A DNA stretch of 64,000 nt, from positions 124,001-188,000 of the forward strand of contig NZ_QVAI01000005.1 of NCBI RefSeq assembly GCF_003427025.1, given 5' to 3'. Position 1 is the first letter of the stretch, and every line of letters starts with the position of its first letter. The notes below the pieces were generated by a model that made no database searches, was not told the DNA's origin, and saw only the letters and a program-made list of their open reading frames with translations. Origin of the DNA: Jiangella endophytica (GTDB lineage Bacteria; Actinomycetota; Actinomycetes; Jiangellales; Jiangellaceae). Positions 9,720-16,145 of the stretch are shown here, piece after piece. Position numbers and translations under genes: made by a program.

Positions 9720-11261
9720 TTACGCCGCCGGGGCAGCGGCAGGCCTTGCAGTTGCCGAAAGACTGAGCGCCTGGGGTCCGGCGCGGGTCCTGGCGTCCTT
9801 GTACTGGGTTCGCCAGCGGTGTTTCTGTGCGATGGCGTGGGCGATGAGCCGGGCGTAGGCCGGGGCGTCGAGGTCGCCCGGCTTGGTCGTGGTCCAGACG
9901 AAGCGGGGCAGGCCGTCTGGCCGGGCTTCGGTTGCCGAAAGCTCGTCGTGGTCATCCATCTCGATCCCGGCCTCGGCCAGGACCGCGCGGACGACGGCGG
10001 CGCGGTCCGCGCGATGGTCGTCAAGAGTCTTGCCCGTCCACCGCCGGCTGACGAGGACGCGGCGGCCACCGAGGCCGAGATGGTCGCGGTCGTGCGCCTT
10101 CGACCCGCAGCGGCCCGGCTCCATGCCGCCCTTCGCGTCCTTGGGCTGGACGCCGTAGCGCAGCCAGTTCGCGCACGTGGGTGAGCACGGCAGCCACCGG
10201 ACCTCTTCTGCGATCCGGTCGATGTGCGCCCTGCGCGCGGCTGACACGGGTGCCTCGCCGTCGGAGTCGTCGTGGAGCGGGTCAGTGATCGACTTCGTGA
10301 GGTACTTCGTCAGGTAGCCGACGACCCGGTCCGCCAGCGGGGTTCCTGCGATGACGCCCTGAATGTCGACCTGCGACCCCGCCCGGATCACGTGCGCCGG
10401 CCTCACGTCCGGGTCGTCGTCCAGGGCATCCAGCGCCTCATCCCACGACGGCAGCACCACACCAGTGAGCGGATCGGCATAGGCCCGCGCCAGCTCGTCC
10501 CACACCGGCAACGTCTCGGGGTCGGTGTAGACGGGTTCGTCGAGCTGCGGCCACCACACCTGGTGATACGTCGCCGCGACCACCTGACGCAGCAGCTTGC
10601 GCGGGATGGCACCGCGGATCGCGGCGTGCAGGTGCGGCGCGAGGCGGCGTTGGGGTTCGACGGTGGCGAAGTACTGCACCGAGTACCCGGTAGCGCGGCG
10701 GAGGTTCTGCCAGAACCGGTCCACGAGCTTCGGGAAGTGCATCGCATCCAGCGCGGCCCGCCGATGGTCATATGCGCGCGGGTCGACCGGCACCCCCTCG
10801 CCCGTGACGCGGCCGTACGACGGCAGGGTCAGCGTCACGAACATCGACGGCCGATAGGTCTTCCCGTCCGCCGAGGTGAACACCCGCCCGGTGGTGCGGT
10901 CCGACACCGCCAGCCGCGGGAGATCAGGCGCGTCCTGCCGCCGCCGAGTCGACCGCACCCGACGCCCCGTCTCGTCGTCGTCCTGGTCGACGTCGTCGCC
11001 CTCTGCGCCGTCGGGGTCGGGTTCTGGCTTGGGTGGGTCCTCGGTGAGGTGCCAGCCCTCGCGGCACTGCTGAATCCGCAGCCGGCGGGCAGCGTCCGCG
11101 CACGAGGGGCACACCTTCGCCCGCGTGGCCCCGCACGGGATGACGACGGTGCGGACGGTGCCGGTGAGGGTGTCGGTGACGCGTTGCAGGATCGGCCGCA
11201 CGCACACCCGCTCACCGGCCGCGAGCTCGCGCATCGTCGCGTCATTAGGCAGGGCCGTCAC
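9720..11261 (-). CDS. replication initiator protein, RepSA-like
   Basis: A 513-residue replication initiator of the kind found in pSAM2-type elements, expected to nick the element's origin and start rolling-circle replication after excision. A cysteine cluster lies near the N-terminus (C43, C51, C54), followed by an acidic linker. The HUH-like motif PHLHA (H210, H212) comes next, with a tyrosine-rich YLTKYLTK segment further on as a candidate catalytic tyrosine. The GTG start overlaps the translocase stop by 4 nt (GTGA). I saw no unambiguous double-strand origin nearby. Confidence 0.88.
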   Translation of the reverse strand: MTALPNDATMRELAAGERVCVRPILQRVTDTLTGTVRTVVIPCGATRAKVCPSCADAARRLRIQQCREGWHLTEDPPKPEPDPDGAEGDDVDQDDDETGRRVRSTRRRQDAPDLPRLAVSDRTTGRVFTSADGKTYRPSMFVTLTLPSYGRVTGEGVPVDPRAYDHRRAALDAMHFPKLVDRFWQNLRRATGYSVQYFATVEPQRRLAPHLHAAIRGAIPRKLLRQVVAATYHQVWWPQLDEPVYTDPETLPVWDELARAYADPLTGVVLPSWDEALDALDDDPDVRPAHVIRAGSQVDIQGVIAGTPLADRVVGYLTKYLTKSITDPLHDDSDGEAPVSAARRAHIDRIAEEVRWLPCSPTCANWLRYGVQPKDAKGGMEPGRCGSKAHDRDHLGLGGRRVLVSRRWTGKTLDDHRADRAAVVRAVLAEAGIEMDDHDELSATEARPDGLPRFVWTTTKPGDLDAPAYARLIAHAIAQKHRWRTQYKDARTRAGPQALSLSATARPAAAPAA

Positions 11262-12673
11262 GTCGTCGCCTCCTCGTCCGCGGGCGTCTTGTCGGCGGGC
11301 TGCTGCGGGCCGGCGAGGTCGGCCAGGTCGCGGCGTAGCTCCGCAGTGCGGGTGGCGATCTGTTGGGCGGTGTGCTCGTCGACGTAGGGGAACCGGACCC
11401 GTTCGAGCTGCCCGCCGGCGTCGGCGACGACCGCGACACCGGGCATGCCGACCGGGATGTCCACCGGCGACACCGCCGACCCGCGCACGATGGGTCCGAG
11501 GATCGCCTCGGCCGCGTCATCGGACAGCACCCGCCAAGCGGTCCGCACGCTGGCGTTGTCGCGGATCGCGGTCGGGATCGCATCCGACGTGGGTTTCTGC
11601 GTCAGCAGGCGCGTGATGATGCCCGCGGAGCGGCCCTTCTTCACCAGCGCCGACAACCGGGCCGTGATCGTGGCCGCCACGGTCTTGGTGTCCTTGTCCA
11701 TGCCTTTGGAGTCGGTGAACGTCTGGACCTCGTCGACCACGAGGAAGATCACCGGATGCTGCGGGTCGAGGGGCAGGTTCCAGAAGTTCGCCTGCCCCCG
11801 AGTCGTCTTCTGCGTCTTCAAACGTGCGCGCATGAGCTGGTGCACGGACTCGACCAGCTCGAGGACGACGTTCAGGTCTTCGTCTTCGTTGGTGTAGGCG
11901 GCGGCGCGTGGGGTGATCCAGGATCAGTCCTCGCCGCCCTTGCCGTCGATGACGACGTATTGCACGGCTGGGTTCTGGATCAGCCCGCACGCCAGGCCTG
12001 TTTCTCCGGCCGTCTTCCCGGAGCCGGGGACTCCACCGCCGACCTCGGCGGCGATATTCGCGTAATCGCGAGTCCGCCACTCGCCGTCTTCACCGACGGC
12101 GAACCGCACCGCCCGGAGGTCCGTCACCGGTTCGACGTCGCCCAGCACGACGCCGTCAGCGAGCACGTCACGCTCCACCAAGGTCAGGTCGACGAGGCCG
12201 GGACCGGTGGAGGTGACCCGGACGGCGGGCGCGTTGAGCGCGTGGGCGAGTTCGGCGGCCTGGCGTTCGAAGTCGCCCGGTTCCTGCCCGGTGAGCAGCC
12301 ACACGTGCAGGACGTCACCGACCGCGCTCTCCGACACCCGCACGAGCCGGGGTGTCGCGTACTCGCCGGGGCGACCGGGGATCGGGCGGTGCAGGCGGCA
12401 GGACTGCATCACCTCGGCCCAGCGGAGGCCGTAGGTCGTGCGCAGCCGGTGCCGCGCCAGCAGCCAGCCCACGTACCGCCAGTACGACCAGGGGTGCACC
12501 CAGCGCCACACCATCGCCAGCAGCGGCGGACCGACGACCAGGACGACGAAGCCGGCCCAGCCATAGGCAGCGAAGACGAACACGGCGAGGGCTGCGGCGG
12601 CCAGGGCTCGTTTGAACCGCCACGCGAGCTGGAGCAGCCACACGCCCGTCACGACTTTGAGGAGCCACATCAT
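11258..12673 (-). pseudogene. FtsK/SpoIIIE-type DNA translocase (TraSA-like), interrupted by an in-frame TGA
   Basis: One continuous frame of 471 codons encodes the AICE conjugal translocase except for TGA at 11926-11924. The N-part (250 residues) has membrane helices, then Walker A GVPGSGKTAGET, and stops after VIDGKGGED. Downstream, in the same frame without any indel, the sequence continues with Walker B IFLVVDEVQTF and the end of the motor. A single base change (for example from CGA or TGG) explains this. Unless the stop is read through, the motor is split between its two Walker motifs and should be inactive. ATG 12673 follows GGGAGG by 8 nt and overlaps the preceding gene by 4 nt. Confidence 0.88.
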
Positions 12674-12903
12674 CGCGTCCACCTCCCAGCCGGCCTCTGA
12701 ACGCCCCGATCAGGCGTCGTCCGCTTCGTTGGTTGCACCGGGGTCACCTCAGAGGTGCGGGAGGTCGTCAGCGCCAGGTGGCGGGCGTGCGCGGTGGCGT
12801 GGCAGCCGGCGCACAGCCGTTCGCCCGTGGCGGGGTAGAACCACCCCTCAGCCACGGTCACCAGGCGCGGGCAGCGCGAGCAATCCACTAGAACCGTGAT
12901 CAC
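12670..12903 (-). CDS. small CxxC zinc-ribbon-like protein of the AICE
   Basis: A 77-residue basic protein with DCSRC and CAGC pairs about 28 residues apart, typical of a zinc ribbon. No family name is certain. The GTG start at 12903 has GAAGG 7 nt upstream and overlaps the stop of the preceding tiny gene by 4 nt (GTGA); an alternative ATG at 12975 lies inside that gene. Its own stop overlaps the translocase start (ATGA). Being in this coupled string suggests a part in transfer or its control (inference). Confidence 0.7.
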   Translation of the reverse strand: MITVLVDCSRCPRLVTVAEGWFYPATGERLCAGCHATAHARHLALTTSRTSEVTPVQPTKRTTPDRGVQRPAGRWTR

Positions 12904-13088
12904 GACGTCGCCTTCGTGCGCCGCCGCGCAGTTGTGCGCGAGGGCCGGCGAGACGGCTTCACGCAGCCCGTGCACGGCGTCTCAGGCTCGGGAGCCAGAT
13001 GACGCCCACAGACCACGCAGCGGAACAGGTACGCCGTCGCAGTGACGTCATGCGGGAGCACACCGAACAGGACCGGGTCGCCGTTCAT
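12900..13088 (-). CDS. tiny CxxC protein of the AICE
   Basis: A 62-residue protein with two CxxC pairs (CVVC and CTGC) and a very basic C-terminus (RRPSRTTARRRTK), suggesting a zinc-stabilised nucleic-acid-binding peptide. It overlaps its upstream neighbour by 4 nt (ATGA) and its downstream neighbour by 4 nt (GTGA). Function unknown. Confidence 0.65.
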   Translation of the reverse strand: MNGDPVLFGVLPHDVTATAYLFRCVVCGRHLAPEPETPCTGCVKPSRRPSRTTARRRTKATS

Positions 13089-13249
13089 GCCCGCTCACCA
13101 CACCGATCCACGTCGGCGGTCTGCTCCTCGAACGTGCGGTCCAGGTCGGCGTCGACGGACGCGACGACCCACGGGGCGACGATCAGCAGCGCGACCGCCA
13201 CGAGCGCGTAGACGGCGAGCGGGAGTCGCCACGAGGTAGGTTGGGACAC
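13085..13249 (-). CDS. 54-residue single-pass membrane protein
   Basis: GTG 13249 begins a 54-codon frame with one hydrophobic helix (LAVYALVAVALLIVAPWVV) flanked by a short polar N-terminus and an acidic C-terminal tail ending in GERA. An AGGGG element lies just upstream, and the stop overlaps the next ATG (ATGA). Small membrane proteins of this kind accompany Spd spread genes in AICEs, but I cannot assign this one to a family. Confidence 0.6.
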   Translation of the reverse strand: MSQPTSWRLPLAVYALVAVALLIVAPWVVASVDADLDRTFEEQTADVDRCGERA

Positions 13250-13283
13250 ACCAATCCCCTCCATTCGGGGGTGTTGATTGGGG

Positions 13284-13329
13284 CCACCGGGGACGGGCGG
13301 TTGTCTAGGCCTTGACCCGTCCCCGGTGG
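13284..13329 (-). terminator. strong hairpin, terminator-like
   Basis: Fourteen bases at 13284-13297 (CCACCGGGGACGGG) are perfectly complementary to 13316-13329, with an 18-nt loop. It lies 5 nt after the stop of the 13334-13867 gene and just before the 54-residue gene. It may end or attenuate transcription between the two parts of the AICE string. There is no T-tract, as is common in actinomycetes. Confidence 0.65.
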
Positions 13330-13333
13330 GGAC

Positions 13334-13867
13334 TCATCGCGAGAACGCGGCCACTCCTTCACCGTTGACCGCGTCACTCACCGCGGCCAGCCGCACCACC
13401 AGCGCGTCATCCGACGCCGCCGGGTACAGCCACGCCGGCAGCTGGGCGTGCACGACCGCCAGCCAGTCCGCGAGCACAGCCGCGCCGCGCTGATCGAACG
13501 ACACATCCATCGGCGACCACGCCACCCGGCCACCAAGCGTGGCCACCAGGCGAACGAGGTTCTTCTCCCCACTCGACATCACGCCGTACGCCTGCACCTC
13601 ACGCGACGCCTGCGGACCGCGTTCCTGCCACTCCCAGAACGCCGCGTCGTCGTCCGGCGGCGGGAAGCGGTCTTCGTACTCCGCCCACGCCGCCGAGTGC
13701 GCCAGATGCCCGTTCACGGCCCCAGCGACGGTGTCCGGCCAGTCCGGATGCACGTCGATGCGCCCGGCGATCCGCTCGACCAGCTGCCGCACCCACGGAT
13801 GCCGCCCGGCCAGCCAGTCCGCCGCCCGATACACATCCGACGGCGCCTGCACTGTCGCGGCCGCCAT
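13334..13867 (-). CDS. conserved AICE protein, unknown function
   Basis: A 177-residue soluble protein with many tryptophans (ADWLAGRHPWVRQLVERI near the start; WEWQERGPQ in the middle). I do not recognise a named domain. Its start overlaps the stop of the upstream 160-residue gene by 1 nt (TGATG), so the two are coupled. A strong hairpin follows at once. Codon use is host-like. Confidence 0.7.
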   Translation of the reverse strand: MAAATVQAPSDVYRAADWLAGRHPWVRQLVERIAGRIDVHPDWPDTVAGAVNGHLAHSAAWAEYEDRFPPPDDDAAFWEWQERGPQASREVQAYGVMSSGEKNLVRLVATLGGRVAWSPMDVSFDQRGAAVLADWLAVVHAQLPAWLYPAASDDALVVRLAAVSDAVNGEGVAAFSR

Positions 13868-14349
13868 CAGCCGACCTTCTTCTCGCCGGTCGCCTTCGCC
13901 GGCTCCTGCGCCGACCCCTCGGACCGCCCAGCCGAACGCGGAACCTCACCGCTGCCGGGAGCCTTGACCCCGGTCGCGCGGTACTCGTACCCGAGGAACT
14001 TGAACTCGCCCTGACCCATCACCTTCGGCGACGCCGTCAACCCGACCAGCTCCACCGGGCGCATCCCCGGCAAGACCTCATCCGGCAACGGCGCCGGCTG
14101 CACCTCCGCCATGAAGATCACCTCGAAGCTGGCGCGCTTCGCCTTCTGCTCATCCGGGTCAGTCACCGTCGCCCGCCACTGCCGCAGCCCCGTCACCTCG
14201 TCCATGAGCTGCCGCTGCTCCTTGCCCCGCGCCCTCTCTTCCTGCGACTGGTACTCCAGATCCGGTTCGATCTCACCGACCAACACCAGACCCCGCGGAA
14301 ACGCCTCACCGAACTCCACCGGGAACCGGTGCCCTCGCTGTAGTGCCAT
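13867..14349 (-). CDS. conserved AICE protein, unknown function
   Basis: A 160-residue protein, the first gene of the minus-strand AICE transcription unit. It is soluble, with a charged middle (EERARGKEQRQLMDE) and a low-complexity basic C-terminus (EPAKATGEKKVG). Proteins of this sort often precede the translocase in pSAM2-like elements; the function is unknown. ATG 14349 has AAGGAG upstream. The promoter must lie in the operator-bearing gap shared with the GntR gene, so GntR repression is likely (inference). Confidence 0.7.
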   Translation of the reverse strand: MALQRGHRFPVEFGEAFPRGLVLVGEIEPDLEYQSQEERARGKEQRQLMDEVTGLRQWRATVTDPDEQKAKRASFEVIFMAEVQPAPLPDEVLPGMRPVELVGLTASPKVMGQGEFKFLGYEYRATGVKAPGSGEVPRSAGRSEGSAQEPAKATGEKKVG

Positions 14350-14394
14350 GCCCTGCTCCTTGCTTCCTCTGGGCGGTCACGACCACCCTTGACC

Positions 14395-14495
14395 GATAGG
14401 GGTACCTCTATAGAACATCTCGTCATCGCAAGTGTCAATAGAGGTAGCTCTATAACCCGCCTGCCGCGCAGACGATGAGTAGAGGTACCGTTATC
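14395..14495. promoter_or_regulatory. three operator-like repeats between divergent AICE promoters
   Basis: The 162-bp gap between the divergent 160-residue gene and gntR holds three related sites built on AGAGGTA: GGGTACCTCTATAG at 14400-14413, ATAGAGGTAGCTCTAT (near-palindromic) at 14438-14453, and GTAGAGGTACCGTTAT at 14479-14494. The gap is AT-rich compared with its surroundings. They are the natural candidates for binding by the adjacent GntR protein, as KorSA does in pSAM2. Confidence 0.75.
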
Positions 14496-14511
14496 GGCTG
14501 GAGGTGACGCC

Positions 14512-15279
14512 ATGGCCACCGGCTACCGCGAGCTGGCAGACATGCTCCGAGCGGCGATCTTGCAGGGTGACTATCCCGAGGGCTCCACGCTGCCCAAGCA
14601 GGACGAACTAGCCGCCGAGCACGACGTCAACGTGAAGACGGTCCGTAACGCCGTCTCACTACTGGCTGCGGAAGGACTGGTGACGCCCGTCCGCCGCCGC
14701 GGCACCGTCGTTCGCATCCGGCCTCCGATGCAGCGCCTCGGCGCGGAGCGGTACGCCAAGAGCAAGTGGAAGTTCGGCAACCTCGTCGCCTTCGCCGCCG
14801 ACCGTGAGGCGTCGGGCCGGCCGTGGAAGTGGACCGATCAGACACAGACGGTCCGGCAGGTCCCCGCCGACCAAGAGACCGCGACCGCACTGTCTGTGCC
14901 GGTCGGGTCGACGGTCTACGAGCGCGCCCGGCTCGTGAAGGACGACGGAACACCCACACACACGCTCGCCAGCTACTACCGCCCCGAAGACGTCGAGGGA
15001 ACACCCATCGTCGACCCCACACCCGGACCCGCCGGCCGGGGAGGTGGGTTCGCCGTGCTGACCTTGCAGGGCCTGGAACCGCACGAGATCGCCGAGACCT
15101 TCTATGCACGCATGCCGACGCCGGACGAACGCGAGACGCTGGAGCTGCCGGCCGGCGAGCCGGTCATGATCCTTCAGCGGCACACCACCACCGAGAGTGG
15201 CAAGGTGGTCGAGTTCGCCCGCGGCGTGCACTCGGCGTCGCGGTTCTCCTGGAGCTACACGTTCAAGGTCCCCGACTGA
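14512..15279 (+). CDS. GntR family regulator (KorSA-like)
   Basis: A 255-residue GntR/HutC-type regulator. An N-terminal winged helix (LPKQDELAAEHDVNVKTVRNAVSLL, about 25-50) is followed by a UTRA-like ligand domain ending in RFSWSYTFKVPD. In pSAM2-type elements such a repressor keeps transfer and replication genes silent. A strong GGAGGTGA lies 7 nt before ATG 14512. It is transcribed away from the AICE backbone across the three-operator gap. It probably represses both directions. Confidence 0.9.
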   Translation: MATGYRELADMLRAAILQGDYPEGSTLPKQDELAAEHDVNVKTVRNAVSLLAAEGLVTPVRRRGTVVRIRPPMQRLGAERYAKSKWKFGNLVAFAADREASGRPWKWTDQTQTVRQVPADQETATALSVPVGSTVYERARLVKDDGTPTHTLASYYRPEDVEGTPIVDPTPGPAGRGGGFAVLTLQGLEPHEIAETFYARMPTPDERETLELPAGEPVMILQRHTTTESGKVVEFARGVHSASRFSWSYTFKVPD

Positions 15280-15296
15280 GTGGGTAGCTGACGACC

Positions 15297-15962
15297 ATGA
15301 GCGCTGACCGACCTGGACTGCCCGATGACGTCCTGGCGGACGCGCAGATCCTCTGGGACTACCACCAGCTGCACCACGAGTTGCGCCCCACGGACGTCGG
15401 CATCGGTCTCGGCAGCCACGACCCCGGTGTCGCGGACCACACGGCCGATCTCTACCACCGCGGCATGTTCCCGCTAGTCGTGTTCACCGGCGCCAACGCA
15501 CCCACAACCGTCGGACTCTTTCCTGACGGCGAAGCCGTCCACTACGCGCGACGAGCCACCGAACTCGGCGTGCCCGCCGACGCCATCCTCATCGAGCCAC
15601 GCGCGACCAACACGGCCGAGAACCTCACCTTCGCTAGGCAGCTCCTCGACGAGCAGGGCATCACGCCTCAATCCGTCACGCTCATCACCCGGCCTTACCA
15701 ACAGCGCCGCGCCTACGCCACCTGCCGCAAGCAATGGCCAGACGTCGACGTTATCTGTTCATCCCGGCTGCAGAGCTTCCGCGACTACCTCCACGCCATC
15801 GCCGACGACGACCGCGTCATCAACATGCTGGTGGGCGATACGCAGCGCATCAGGCTCTACGCCGAGCGTGGATTCTCGATCTCGCAGCCGGTGCCAAGGC
15901 AGGTCCAGGACGCCTACAACAGGCTCGTCCACAGGGGCTATAGCTCCCGTCTTTCGCGTTAG
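15297..15962 (+). CDS. YdcF family protein
   Basis: A 221-residue protein of the YdcF/DUF218 superfamily. It has the IGLGSHDPG motif near the start, VVFTGANAP and ATNTAENLTFARQLL, the usual Rossmann-like family signature. It has no membrane segment, so it is the cytosolic type. The biochemical role is unclear; the E. coli homologue binds SAM. It lies 17 nt after gntR, so it is probably co-transcribed. It is common on actinobacterial mobile elements. Confidence 0.85.
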   Translation: MSADRPGLPDDVLADAQILWDYHQLHHELRPTDVGIGLGSHDPGVADHTADLYHRGMFPLVVFTGANAPTTVGLFPDGEAVHYARRATELGVPADAILIEPRATNTAENLTFARQLLDEQGITPQSVTLITRPYQQRRAYATCRKQWPDVDVICSSRLQSFRDYLHAIADDDRVINMLVGDTQRIRLYAERGFSISQPVPRQVQDAYNRLVHRGYSSRLSR

Positions 15963-16145
15963 ACAGTCGCAACTGGCCGCCACTCCTACACCAGCCGCCT
16001 ATGCGGCTCATCGATCCGGCATTCGTCCAAGCTCGCCCGTTGGGAAGACGTCGTCGCATCACTCACACAGTCCTCTGACTCGCCCACAGCCACGCGCACT
16101 ATGCAATGCCCACAAGTGTCCGTCCCTCGGCGTAGGCTCCGCTAC

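Noticed and set aside
13284-13329. The 14-bp inverted repeat as a rolling-circle double-strand origin
   Set aside because: It is far from rep and directly follows a stop codon, so a terminator is simpler; no nick site was recognisable.
16101-16145. Longer start of the MmeI-like gene at ATG 16101
   Set aside because: The added residues are basic and low in typical protein composition, and the MEPNSV start agrees with MmeI-type N-termini.
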